From positions 1-64,000 of IMG/VR virus record IMGVR_UViG_3300044799_000154: DNA of 64,000 bases. The stretch is one strand, 5' to 3'. A program made the translations under genes and the position numbers. This document shows positions 46,855 to 55,265 of the stretch, one piece after another. The first letter of the stretch is position 1. Each line of letters starts with the position of its first letter. The DNA comes from a virus. Under the pieces are notes generated by a model that was not told the origin of the DNA, ran no database searches, and saw nothing but the letters and a program-made list of their open reading frames with translations.

Positions 46855-48390
46855 ATGACTAACTATACGATGAAATCCTTGATAAACAATGGGATTTATG
46901 TAGCTCCTATTGAGTATCATGGATTCACTATCAAAGTCAAAGGTAAACCTGTTAAGCTTAATACTAAAGCTGAACAGATGGCAATTGCTTGGTGTCGTAG
47001 ATTACTAAGTCCTACTCTTTCTAAACCAGATGAAGTTATGATAAAGAATTTTATGGAAGACTTCTCTAAAGAACTCTCTTTAACTACACAATATTCTGAA
47101 GTGGATTTTACTGAAGTTTTATCGTGGTTAACCTTGGAAAAAGGATCCAGGGAGACGATGACCAAAGAGTTAAAGAAAGCACTTTCATTAGAACGAAAAG
47201 GAATCCGTGAGAAACTCAAAGAACATTATGGTTTTGCTATTGTAGATGGCAAGACTCTTGAGATAGGTAATTGGGCTTCTGAACCATCCTGTCTATTTGT
47301 AGGAAGAGGAAACCATCCAATGAGAGGACATTGGAAGGAAGGTCCAAAGGAAGAAGATATTATACTCAATCTTAGTCCTAATGCTCCAAGACCTAAAGGG
47401 AATTGGAAGAGCATTGTGTGGGAACCCAATAAGATGTATCTTGCAAAGTGGGTTGACAAATTATGTGGCAAGGTGAAGTATGTCTTATTTTCTGACTCAG
47501 CATTTCTTAAGCAAGATAGAGAGAAAGCTAAGTTCGAGAAAGCAGAACTCCTCGGGAAGAACATTCAAGTTGTTGAGAAGCATATTCAAACTAATCTTAA
47601 CGCTAAAGATTTGAAAAGACGAAAAGTAGCAACAGTTAGTTACCTCATCTTAGCAGTAAACATGAGAGTTGGAGATGAGAAAGACCCTGATGAAGCAGAT
47701 ACTGTTGGAGCTATCACTTTAAGACCTCAACATCTAACTATCTTAGGAAATGAGATTCTCTTTGATTTCCTTGGAAAAGATTCTGTTAGATGGGAGAAGA
47801 AAATCATAGCATCACCACAAGTTATAAACAATCTACAGGACTTTGCTACTCATTGTAAGGATTATCTCTTTGAAGGAATAACTTCAAGTGATGTTAAGGA
47901 ATTCTTATCAGAAGCATTGTCTGGATTATCAGCGAAAACATTCAGGACTTGGAAATGTACAGATAGAGTAAAAGCTTATCTAGACCAATGTGGTGCCAAG
48001 AAAACAGATACAGATGACGTAAAGAAGTATCATGCTAAGAAAGCTAATCTAGAAGCTGCTAAGATTGCCAATCATAAAAGGAAAGTACCAGATAACTTTG
48101 ATCAAAAGTTGAATGAACGAGATATGAAAATCGAGGAAGAAAATAAAAGACTTAGAGAACTGATGAAGCAAGGAAAAGCTAGTGACTTTGCTATCAGGAA
48201 AGTAAGAAAAGCTGAGATGGAAGTAGACTTAGCTAAAGAAGCAAGGGATTACAATCTCAATACGTCTCTTAAGAATTATATAGACCCTAGTGTGTATGTT
48301 CAATGGGCAAAGAAGGTAGACTTCAGTTTGAAGAATCTATACTCTAAGACTCTCCAAAAGAAATTTAGTTGGTTATTTGAAGATGAGTAA
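46855..48390 (+). CDS. DNA topoisomerase IB (eukaryote type)
   Basis: 511 aa. The core is intact: CLFVGRGNHPMRGHWKEG, the NWKSIVW segment, LAVNMRVGDEKDPDEADTVGA with a catalytic Arg, SAKTFRTWK, IANHKRKVPDNF, and the catalytic Tyr near residue 475 in TSLKNYIDPSVY. A coiled-coil linker precedes the Tyr, as in eukaryotic Topo I. It relaxes positive and negative supercoils without ATP. Among archaea this enzyme is typical of Thaumarchaeota and relatives. No tag. Confidence 0.93.
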   Translation: MTNYTMKSLINNGIYVAPIEYHGFTIKVKGKPVKLNTKAEQMAIAWCRRLLSPTLSKPDEVMIKNFMEDFSKELSLTTQYSEVDFTEVLSWLTLEKGSRETMTKELKKALSLERKGIREKLKEHYGFAIVDGKTLEIGNWASEPSCLFVGRGNHPMRGHWKEGPKEEDIILNLSPNAPRPKGNWKSIVWEPNKMYLAKWVDKLCGKVKYVLFSDSAFLKQDREKAKFEKAELLGKNIQVVEKHIQTNLNAKDLKRRKVATVSYLILAVNMRVGDEKDPDEADTVGAITLRPQHLTILGNEILFDFLGKDSVRWEKKIIASPQVINNLQDFATHCKDYLFEGITSSDVKEFLSEALSGLSAKTFRTWKCTDRVKAYLDQCGAKKTDTDDVKKYHAKKANLEAAKIANHKRKVPDNFDQKLNERDMKIEEENKRLRELMKQGKASDFAIRKVRKAEMEVDLAKEARDYNLNTSLKNYIDPSVYVQWAKKVDFSLKNLYSKTLQKKFSWLFEDE

Positions 48391-48673
48391 AATATATATA
48401 CCTCTAACAAAAGAGATTAAAATTCAAGGATATAAGTTCAAGATAAAAGCTCTCACATTTGAAGACCTGAGAGTTCTAAGTTCTATCGACCAAACTAATG
48501 CCATAGAGTTCACCAAGACAGTCATGGAAAGAGGAGTATTGAAATCAGAAGCAGATATTTCTTCATTACCTATTCCATTGTATACTGAACTTCTTAAGGA
48601 AATCATGGATTTCTCTGGTCTTGGACAAGGAAACAATATTTTCAATCCTTCAGCGAGGAAACAAATACCTTGA
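48383..48673 (+). CDS. Small protein with C-terminal tag
   Basis: 96 aa from ATG 48383 (TTG 48377 possible). An alpha/beta start (YIPLTKEIKIQGYKFKIKALTFEDL) and helices; tag NPSAR at 88-92. It follows Topo IB with an eight-base overlap. Confidence 0.6.
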   Translation: MSKIYIPLTKEIKIQGYKFKIKALTFEDLRVLSSIDQTNAIEFTKTVMERGVLKSEADISSLPIPLYTELLKEIMDFSGLGQGNNIFNPSARKQIP

Positions 48674-48924
48674 AAAGACGAAAAGTGAGATCTCGTTTTC
48701 CCATCAAACGTACTCGGTTAACCATGGTAAAAAGACCTCGAATAAGAATTCCTTCTTATGAAGAGCAATATCCTCATGATATGTTGTATCATCCTTCTCC
48801 CTCAATGAAAAGACTTGAGAAGATGATTGAAAAGGAGGACTTTAATCCTTCAAGACGCAGACAAAGAAAACTTAAGCAAATCTTGGATGAAGATACAGAA
48901 TTTGATAATGAGAATGACACTTAA
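48670..48924 (+). CDS. Very basic protein with tag
   Basis: 84 aa, TTG start. The first 28 residues are mostly Arg/Lys; tag NPSRR at 59-63, then an acidic end. Nucleic-acid binding is likely. A weak palindrome copy lies in the coding sequence at about 48714-48725. Confidence 0.6.
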   Translation: MKRRKVRSRFPIKRTRLTMVKRPRIRIPSYEEQYPHDMLYHPSPSMKRLEKMIEKEDFNPSRRRQRKLKQILDEDTEFDNENDT

Positions 48925-48938
48925 GTAAAGGAATAATT

Positions 48939-49175
48939 ATGGACCCTAGTAAAAGAGTAAACAAGAATCCTCATGTCACACCTGGTTGCCAAGGTTGTAT
49001 TTATGAAAATCAAGATAATCCTACTAAGAGACCTTGCTTTCTATGCGTTAGAAAAGAATTCATGATCATAGATAGCAAATTAACTACAAGGGAATTGATG
49101 GCTCATTACAAAGAATATTTTGAGGAAGGCAAACAAACGTATAGAGATCATTATATGCCTCATGAAAAGGTTTAG
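48939..49175 (+). CDS. Four-Cys knuckle protein with two variant tags
   Basis: 78 aa, preceded by AAAGGAAT. It begins MDPSKR, an Asp variant at 2-6, and has NPTKR at 27-31 within the knuckle (CQGCIYENQDNPTKRPCFLC). Helical C-terminus. Confidence 0.6.
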   Translation: MDPSKRVNKNPHVTPGCQGCIYENQDNPTKRPCFLCVRKEFMIIDSKLTTRELMAHYKEYFEEGKQTYRDHYMPHEKV

Positions 49176-49186
49176 GGAAGGATAAA

Positions 49187-49552
49187 ATGACTGAGACTCG
49201 GAAATTAGATGTATGGAAATTGAAAGATAGACAACTGATTGAGAAGCTTCCATGTGCTTTCTGTGGAAAACATAAGATAAGCTTTAGAAGCTCAGATGGA
49301 TATGAATCTCATTTCTCAGATTCAGACTTTGATTGTCTCAATTGTGGTTGTTGTTATCCTGTTGGTTTATTCATACCAGACAAGACTCTAGATGAATGCA
49401 AGGAAATGATGAAAAGGAGAGCATTGGGATATTATACTCAACTTCAGAAAGATTACCTAGAAAAATCTGAGATTGCTACAAGATTGAAGAAACAAATGAA
49501 AATGTATGAGGATAATTTCAATCCATCAAAGAGGGAAGAACTTGGAAGATGA
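49187..49552 (+). CDS. Cys-rich protein with tag
   Basis: 121 aa. PCAFCGKHKI and CLNCGCC form a ribbon in the first half; a long helix leads to tag NPSKR at 112-116. Confidence 0.65.
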   Translation: MTETRKLDVWKLKDRQLIEKLPCAFCGKHKISFRSSDGYESHFSDSDFDCLNCGCCYPVGLFIPDKTLDECKEMMKRRALGYYTQLQKDYLEKSEIATRLKKQMKMYEDNFNPSKREELGR

Positions 49553-49733
49553 CAGACCTCGTTGTATAGATTGTGCTATGTATCAAATAGGATGTAGAAG
49601 TGAAGAGCTCTTATGTTGTTCTTGCTGTCCTGAGTATAGAAGAATCCCTGGAGATTGGAGAATAGTTATAGATAGATTACTCATCAGAATAACTAGATGG
49701 TGGTTGAAACATGGAAATAAAGGACTATATTAG
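49542..49733 (+). CDS. Cys-rich small protein
   Basis: 63 aa from TTG 49542. CIDCAMYQIGC...CCSCC, then RRIPGDWRIV and a basic amphipathic helix with WW. No tag. Confidence 0.5.
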   Translation: MEDDRPRCIDCAMYQIGCRSEELLCCSCCPEYRRIPGDWRIVIDRLLIRITRWWLKHGNKGLY

Positions 49734-50007
49734 ACTTTGTGGAGAATCTGCAAATAGGAAAGGTTGGAGAGTAACCTGGGAACAACTCCCTGCTTTTCTC
49801 ATGGCTACTATAGATGAACTAACAAATGGCTTTGAGAAAGGTTGGAGAGATGATAATCCAGAGAAAATGAATGAAGAGATCGGAGATTGTTTTGTCAGGC
49901 TCTTTCATATATGTCACGATCTAGATATACCAATTGAAGATATCTTAAAGAAGATAATGAAAAACAATGAGAAGAGGATAAAGTTACATGGGCACAAGCG
50001 GATTTAA
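49711..50007 (+). CDS. MazG-like NTP pyrophosphohydrolase
   Basis: 98 aa. MATIDELTNGFEKGW, then EEIGDCFVRLFHICHDLDI and KNNEKRIKLHGH follow the MazG-like pattern (ExxE...EExxD...NxxR). It differs from the copy at 39260, so the two are not a recent duplication. Confidence 0.8.
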   Translation: MEIKDYIRLCGESANRKGWRVTWEQLPAFLMATIDELTNGFEKGWRDDNPEKMNEEIGDCFVRLFHICHDLDIPIEDILKKIMKNNEKRIKLHGHKRI

Positions 50008-50533
50008 TCCTAGTCTTCGAAGAAAAGTAATTCAATTGGGAAAAGTCTACATTCCTCCTAATTACATGATTGCTAAAATCTGGAGAAAACCTGATTACAG
50101 AAAAGATATTGCATATTCCTGTAATATTCATGTTGCTACTTTAGCTTCCTTAACAGAGCAACAAACTAACAGAATAATCTCAGTGTCCAAAGTTAAACCT
50201 TTGGTTAAATATCCACTCAAACTCTGGAGGAATGCTGGAGTTACTACAAGTTATTTTGATATAGAAAAAGTTGTGGCTGCTTTTGATTATCCTTTGAAAC
50301 AAAAATGTGTTCTAACAATTCGTCCTACTCTAGATTCTAATGGACATTCCATGCTTATGAATATTGGTTACTTCTTATGGCAAGTAGCTAGAGCTTATCA
50401 AGATATAGTTTATGTGAGTCCTCAGAAATATGGTATTTGGGGTCATGGTTTAAATGATCTTTACTTTGAAACTATAATTTTGAAGAAAATATCGCCTAAG
50501 AATTATTATGGAGTAGTTGATTTTGGGTCTTAA
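49988..50533 (+). CDS. Unrecognised 181-aa protein with N-terminal tag
   Basis: MGTSGFNPSLRR (tag 7-11) is followed by an alpha/beta domain with YIPPNYMIAKIW and LTIRPTLDSNGHSMLMNIGYF. No family recognised. Confidence 0.6.
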   Translation: MGTSGFNPSLRRKVIQLGKVYIPPNYMIAKIWRKPDYRKDIAYSCNIHVATLASLTEQQTNRIISVSKVKPLVKYPLKLWRNAGVTTSYFDIEKVVAAFDYPLKQKCVLTIRPTLDSNGHSMLMNIGYFLWQVARAYQDIVYVSPQKYGIWGHGLNDLYFETIILKKISPKNYYGVVDFGS

Positions 50534-50786
50534 TAACAATAATGCAATAAAGACTAGAGAAAAAACAGGGAAGGAAATCTTTTGCCCTGTTTGTGGATCT
50601 AAGGTTAAACCTAAATGTCCATTCTATGCTTTTTGTACTTACAGATTAAATGATCTGGGAATTCCTCATCTTTGTGTATCTCATCCTGAGATGTGTGATT
50701 TCTTCAAAAGTCAAGGAGGAATTTCCAAGATGAATGTTGAAGTTAACCCGAGTAGAAGAGATGAACTAGATTATGAGCCTATCTGA
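50517..50786 (+). CDS. Cys-rich protein with tag
   Basis: 89 aa, TTG start (50523 also possible). CPVCGSKVKPKCPFYAFC with later Cys/His residues; tag NPSRR at 77-81. Overlaps the RNR start. Confidence 0.6.
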   Translation: MILGLNNNNAIKTREKTGKEIFCPVCGSKVKPKCPFYAFCTYRLNDLGIPHLCVSHPEMCDFFKSQGGISKMNVEVNPSRRDELDYEPI

Positions 50787-52500
50787 GAATGCTAAATATA
50801 TTCTTAAACAAAGATACTTAAAGAAAGATGAAAATAGAGAGACCATAGAGTCTCCTAGACAATTGTTCAGACGAGTATCTAGAGCTATCGCTGAAGTTGA
50901 TTTGAAGTATGGAAAAACAAAGGAAGAAATAAAGAAAGAGGAAACTGATTTTCTAAACATGATGCTCAAGTTTGAATTCTTACCTAATTCACCAACTTTG
51001 ATGAATGCAGGAACAGACCTGGGACAATTGTCTGCTTGCTTTGTATTGCCAGTAGATGATGATATAGATGCTATCTTTGAAGCTGTTCATTATACTGCTA
51101 AGATACATAAAACAGGAGGAGGAACAGGAATGTCTTTCTCTAGACTTAGACCTAAAGATGATGTGGTCAAGTCTACAGGAGGAATAGCTTCTGGTCCAAT
51201 ATCTTTTATGACTGTCTTTGATTCTGCTACTGAAGTGATAAAGCAAGGAGGAAAACGTAGAGGAGCTAATATGGGACTTCTAAGAGTAGATCATCCAGAC
51301 ATATTTGACTTCATAGTTCTAAAAGAAAAAGAAGGAGTTCTGAGGAATTTCAATATCTCCATTGGACTCACTAAAGAATTCATGGATGCTGTAGAGAAAG
51401 ATTTGGACTTTAATCTGGTTAATCCTAAGACACATAAGGTTTCCAAGACTATTAGAGCTAGAGCTCTATGGAATCTAATAATTACTATGAGTTGGAAGAA
51501 TGGAGAACCAGGTATTATCTTCTTGGATAAGATGAATGATACAAATCCAACTCCAGACCTCGGAGACATAGAGTCTACTAATCCTTGTGCAGAACAACCA
51601 CTTCTTCCCTATGAGTCTTGTAATCTTGGGTCTATCAACCTATCAAAGTTTGTTAAGAATGGAAAAATAGAATGGACAAAGTTAAGAAAAATAATACGTC
51701 TATCAGTTAGATTCCTAGATAATGTAGTAGATGCTAACAAGTATCCTTTGCCACAAATAGAACAGATGACATTGGGAAATAGGAAAATAGGACTTGGAGC
51801 AATGGGTTGGGCAGATATGCTCTTAATGCTAGGCATACGCTATGATTCTGATCAAGGAATAGACCTAGCTAAGAAGATAATGCAGTTCATTCAGAAAGAG
51901 GGATTCCAAATGTCTCAAGAACTTGGGAAGGAGAAAGGTAATTTCCCAAATATCTCCAAGAGTATCTACAAAGATTTATCTTTTCTAAGGAATGCAACGA
52001 TCACTACAATAGCTCCCACTGGAACTATTAGTATTATTGCTAATTGCTCAAGTGGAATTGAACCTATCTATGCTGTTGTTCAAAGAAGAAATGTTAAGGA
52101 AACTCTAGGAAAAGACTTGATAGAGGTTAATCCAGCTATTAGACATTCACTAGAATTGAAAGGATTATGGAGTCCTCAAATGGAAGAAGCTCTAAAGAAG
52201 ACTCAATGTATTAAATGTAGCTTACTACCGAAAGAGACCAAGGATGTAGTAGTTACATCTGCTGAGATAAAACCAGAATGGCATGTAAAGATGCAAGCAG
52301 CTTTCCAAGAATATACTAATAATGCAGTATCTAAGACAATTAATCTTCCTTCAGATGCTACTCCAAATGATATTGAGGATATTTATCTTTTAGCTTACAA
52401 GTTAAACTGTAAAGGAATAACAGTATATCGTGATGGTAGTAGGAAACATCAACTGTTAACAAAAGAGGAAGGAGTGTGTCCTGTCTGTGGCGACAATTAA
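50773..52500 (+). CDS. Class II (adenosylcobalamin-dependent) ribonucleotide reductase
   Basis: 575 aa, compact for NrdJ. The core has NSPTLMNAG and SACF (Cys89), KTGGGTGMSFS, the active-site NPCAE at about 269-273, CNLGSINLSKFV, and TIAPTGTISIIANCSSGIEP. A C-terminal CPVC is the shuttle pair. It reduces ribonucleotides for DNA synthesis using B12, so the host must supply cobalamin. No tag. Confidence 0.92.
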   Translation: MSLSENAKYILKQRYLKKDENRETIESPRQLFRRVSRAIAEVDLKYGKTKEEIKKEETDFLNMMLKFEFLPNSPTLMNAGTDLGQLSACFVLPVDDDIDAIFEAVHYTAKIHKTGGGTGMSFSRLRPKDDVVKSTGGIASGPISFMTVFDSATEVIKQGGKRRGANMGLLRVDHPDIFDFIVLKEKEGVLRNFNISIGLTKEFMDAVEKDLDFNLVNPKTHKVSKTIRARALWNLIITMSWKNGEPGIIFLDKMNDTNPTPDLGDIESTNPCAEQPLLPYESCNLGSINLSKFVKNGKIEWTKLRKIIRLSVRFLDNVVDANKYPLPQIEQMTLGNRKIGLGAMGWADMLLMLGIRYDSDQGIDLAKKIMQFIQKEGFQMSQELGKEKGNFPNISKSIYKDLSFLRNATITTIAPTGTISIIANCSSGIEPIYAVVQRRNVKETLGKDLIEVNPAIRHSLELKGLWSPQMEEALKKTQCIKCSLLPKETKDVVVTSAEIKPEWHVKMQAAFQEYTNNAVSKTINLPSDATPNDIEDIYLLAYKLNCKGITVYRDGSRKHQLLTKEEGVCPVCGDN

Positions 52501-52792
52501 GAAAGAATGTTTGGGACAACATGATTATGCTCGTGAGGATTGTTATTCTTGTCCTCAAAGAGTAGAATGTATGCTCAAGAAGTTTGAAAATAAAGAACAA
52601 TTTGATGATTGGGGAGATGGAGAGAAACCTAACTGCTTTGGAAGTTACAGAGGAAGAGCAGACTGTGGTTCTTGTGGATATAGAAAGGAATGCTCTGGAA
52701 TTAGCAAAGATATTCTTAAAGGAAAGACTCAGAAAAGACATGGTGGCAAGTACAAAAGTAGAGGCAAGGAAATAGAGAGGGATATCTATTGA
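52487..52792 (+). CDS. Cys-rich protein with internal repeat
   Basis: 101 aa, GTG start. The motif C-L-G-Q-H...DCYSCPQRVEC is repeated as C-F-G-S-Y...DCGSCGYRKEC about 35 residues later, implying two similar metal sites. No tag. Confidence 0.6.
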   Translation: MATIKKECLGQHDYAREDCYSCPQRVECMLKKFENKEQFDDWGDGEKPNCFGSYRGRADCGSCGYRKECSGISKDILKGKTQKRHGGKYKSRGKEIERDIY

Positions 52793-53055
52793 CAACTATT
52801 AGAGAAAGAATAGAAGATGACCAGTTCTTTCCATGGGTTATTAATCATTTTGTAAAACATAAAGGGCAAGTTCCACTTTGCTGTTTTTCCAATAAGAAAA
52901 CAAAGAAAGGGTGGGTTTTAAACTGCACTTGGTTACGGTCTCAAGGAGTAAAAGACCTCTCTTTTAAAGAGTTCCAAGTCAAATGTTTAGAATGTCAGAA
53001 AGAGATTGAAAAGAAAATAAGAGAATGGGATGAAGCTTATGGCAAAAGTTCATAG
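52789..53055 (+). CDS. Small Cys-containing protein
   Basis: 88 aa, TTG start overlapping the previous stop. CCFSNKKTKKGWVLNC and CLECQKE suggest a ribbon. No tag. Confidence 0.55.
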   Translation: MTTIRERIEDDQFFPWVINHFVKHKGQVPLCCFSNKKTKKGWVLNCTWLRSQGVKDLSFKEFQVKCLECQKEIEKKIREWDEAYGKSS

Positions 53056-53278
53056 ATATAAACACGGAAAGGGAGAAAGGATAACTGTTCTAAATAACAA
53101 TGGCACAGTAGGAGCCGTCATCTATATAGACAAAAAAGGTAATGTTCATTGTGATAGCTGGATTAATTACAATCAAACCAACAAGAAGAAATTTGATGGG
53201 GCTATGTATGATGATTCTAAATCTAAATCCAGAAAATTTGATCCATCTTATAGGGAATGCAAAGGATTGATATCATGA
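53039..53278 (+). CDS. Small beta-rich protein with variant tag
   Basis: 79 aa from ATG 53039. A beta-hairpin (RITVLNNNGTVGAVIYIDKKG) resembles short OB or SH3-like strands. DPSYR at 68-72 replaces Asn with Asp, as at 48939. Confidence 0.55.
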   Translation: MAKVHRYKHGKGERITVLNNNGTVGAVIYIDKKGNVHCDSWINYNQTNKKKFDGAMYDDSKSKSRKFDPSYRECKGLIS

Positions 53279-53838
53279 GTTTACATCCAATTGATAGGCA
53301 AAAGAAGAATTGGACTGATGAAGAATTAGAAAAGATGTTTATATTTTGTCTATTAGATAGAGCAATGCCTTATGAAAAAGTATGCAAAGCTTTCAATCAT
53401 TTAGATCAATGTGGATTAACTACAAGAAATGGACTTAAACGAATATCTTATCCTTACAAAGATGAAGCACATATTGCTAATAAATTACGAGAAGTCGGCT
53501 ATCGCTTTCCTAATCAAACTGCTAAATTTCTAATGTTATTCGTTTCTAATCCAATTGATTTGAGAAATGCGTCCAGAGATGAGATTGCAGAGAATGTTAA
53601 GGGAATAGGGTATAAACTTGCTTCAATGTTCTTAAGAAATACTCGTGGAGAAGAATATGCTGTCTTAGATGTTCATGTCAAAAGATGGCTCAAAGAGAAA
53701 GGCATCCTATTCAAGAAATACAAAGATCAGGAAAGAGCATTCCTGAGTTTGGCTAGAGCTATGGGTAAAACTCCCTATGAGTTAGATATGGAAATATGGC
53801 AGGAACGTAGAATTGGGAACAAAAATAAATCCAAGTAA
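53275..53838 (+). CDS. HhH-GPD DNA glycosylase (Ogg2-like)
   Basis: 187 aa from ATG 53275, overlapping by ATGA. REVGYRFPNQTAKFL, ENVKGIGYKLASMFLRN (hairpin with likely catalytic Lys) and YAVLDVHVKRWL (catalytic Asp) fit archaeal 8-oxoguanine glycosylase/lyase of the Ogg2 type. Repairs oxidised guanine. No tag. Confidence 0.8.
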   Translation: MSLHPIDRQKKNWTDEELEKMFIFCLLDRAMPYEKVCKAFNHLDQCGLTTRNGLKRISYPYKDEAHIANKLREVGYRFPNQTAKFLMLFVSNPIDLRNASRDEIAENVKGIGYKLASMFLRNTRGEEYAVLDVHVKRWLKEKGILFKKYKDQERAFLSLARAMGKTPYELDMEIWQERRIGNKNKSK

Positions 53839-54049
53839 AAGATATCAAGGTTCTCTTCCTTCTTTAGCTTTATATTTAGAAGCTTTGAAAGATGGAAATA
53901 ACAAATGTGTTTGTTGTGGTTATCCAGTTCAACTTTCTAATGTTTCTTCTTTCTCAAGAAGATACGTTAACTTCAAATGGCAATGGTTTCTGATATGCAA
54001 AAATGATTATTGTGAAAGAATGGAAAGAAGTGGAAAGTATGCGGATTAA
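53813..54049 (+). CDS. Zinc-binding protein with N-terminal tag
   Basis: 78 aa, TTG start. MGTKINPSKR (tag 6-10), then CVCCGYPV and CKNDYC. Overlaps the glycosylase end by 26 bases. Confidence 0.6.
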   Translation: MGTKINPSKRYQGSLPSLALYLEALKDGNNKCVCCGYPVQLSNVSSFSRRYVNFKWQWFLICKNDYCERMERSGKYAD

Positions 54050-54203
54050 TCCCAGTAGAAGATTTCAAAAAGAAGACTTCTATTGTTATCTAGAAGCAGA
54101 TTCTCTTGTTATTACGAAAGAAGAACTCACGGAGTTAGAATCATTAAAAATAGATATTCTAAGAACGTATCATATTAAGAAAATTAGGAGGAAAGAAATA
54201 TGA
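54039..54203 (+). CDS. 54-aa protein with N-terminal tag
   Basis: From ATG 54039: MRINPSRR (tag 4-8), then an alpha/beta segment with LEADSLVITKEELTELESL. The start overlaps the previous gene's last codons. Confidence 0.55.
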   Translation: MRINPSRRFQKEDFYCYLEADSLVITKEELTELESLKIDILRTYHIKKIRRKEI

Positions 54204-54268
54204 AAAGAACCAAAGACTTAAATACAGGTGAAACACCTTGTATGTTGGAAGGAAGGATGGTGTCCTAG
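54200..54268 (+). CDS. 22-aa peptide ORF with strong Shine-Dalgarno
   Basis: AGGAGGAAAG lies directly upstream of ATG 54200; the 22-residue frame ends at TAG four bases before the DHH gene. Possibly a leader peptide for the replication block. Confidence 0.35.
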   Translation: MKRTKDLNTGETPCMLEGRMVS

Positions 54269-54271
54269 AAG

Positions 54272-55249
54272 ATGCCACAAGAAACTGATGTAGTTAAGAG
54301 ACTAAAGAAAGGTATCAATCTCCTTTACATGCATGATGATGCAGATGGTATTACCTCTGCTGTTCTTTTAAGCCATGCGTTTCCTGTCAAAGAAGTCTTC
54401 TGTCCTGAAGACTTTGGAGAATGGGCAGCAAAGGCAGATATTGCAAAGAAATACATTCCGCCAGATGTTGCTGTTGACATGGTTCCAAAAGATCCAGAAT
54501 GGGCTGGTCTATGTATAGATCATCACCCTACTCATCCTGCAAGCAATGTGAGAAAATATACTTTAGTCTGGGATGGAGGATATCCTGCAACAGGCATTAT
54601 TTACAATCTCTTCAAAGATTATATTCCACCAGAACATCATTGGAAGATGGTTGTAGGCTTAGTTGGGGATGGACAGGCTGATTTGATTCCACCTGAGATT
54701 TGGGCAAAGTGTCCAAGTTTGCTAGATGGTTATGGATCGGTCTATGAAAAGTATGGGAAGGTAACAATCTATAAACTCCCAGTGTATCTCAAACTCTCCT
54801 CGTTTATCAATGCTCCTTGTAAGATACCTGACAAGTGGTATACAGGATATCAAATTTTGAAGAATGCTAAAGAACCTTTGGATATCATAGAAGACCCTGC
54901 ATTAAGAGCAGCTAAAGAAACTGTAGATGAAGAATACAAAAGAGTTATGCGGGATTCGGCACCTATTGAATTTCCTAATCTTAGAGTATGGAGACTATCT
55001 TCAGACTATAAGTTGGAAAGAACAATAGCATGGAAAGCAAGTGAGATAGACCAAAAGACTTGTCTTATTGTAAACACAAAAACAGGGCGTATGTCGTTGC
55101 GAGGAGTATTAAGTCTAGTAATTTATGAGGAATTGAAAAAGATGAATTACAACATAAATGGACATCCAGGCTTTGGGGGCGGAAAGCTAACAAAGAATCA
55201 GTCACCAGAGCAATTAATCCGAGATTTAAGAAAGATCAAAATAATCTAA
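54272..55249 (+). CDS. DHH-family phosphoesterase
   Basis: 325 aa. YMHDDADGITSA (motif I), CIDHHPTH (DHH, 83-85) and GHPGFGGGKL (DHHA1-type glycine motif) are clear. Members include archaeal RecJ-like nucleases (GAN) and nanoRNases; given its place beside replication genes, a 5'-3' exonuclease or Okazaki maturation role is plausible. No tag. Confidence 0.88.
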   Translation: MPQETDVVKRLKKGINLLYMHDDADGITSAVLLSHAFPVKEVFCPEDFGEWAAKADIAKKYIPPDVAVDMVPKDPEWAGLCIDHHPTHPASNVRKYTLVWDGGYPATGIIYNLFKDYIPPEHHWKMVVGLVGDGQADLIPPEIWAKCPSLLDGYGSVYEKYGKVTIYKLPVYLKLSSFINAPCKIPDKWYTGYQILKNAKEPLDIIEDPALRAAKETVDEEYKRVMRDSAPIEFPNLRVWRLSSDYKLERTIAWKASEIDQKTCLIVNTKTGRMSLRGVLSLVIYEELKKMNYNINGHPGFGGGKLTKNQSPEQLIRDLRKIKII

Positions 55250-55265
55250 AAGGAGGAAAAGAAAA

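Noticed and set aside
47123-47136. Palindrome-like GTGGTTAACCTT in Topo IB
   Set aside because: Two mismatches and inside conserved coding sequence; treated as chance or a weak copy. The same applies to about 48714-48725.
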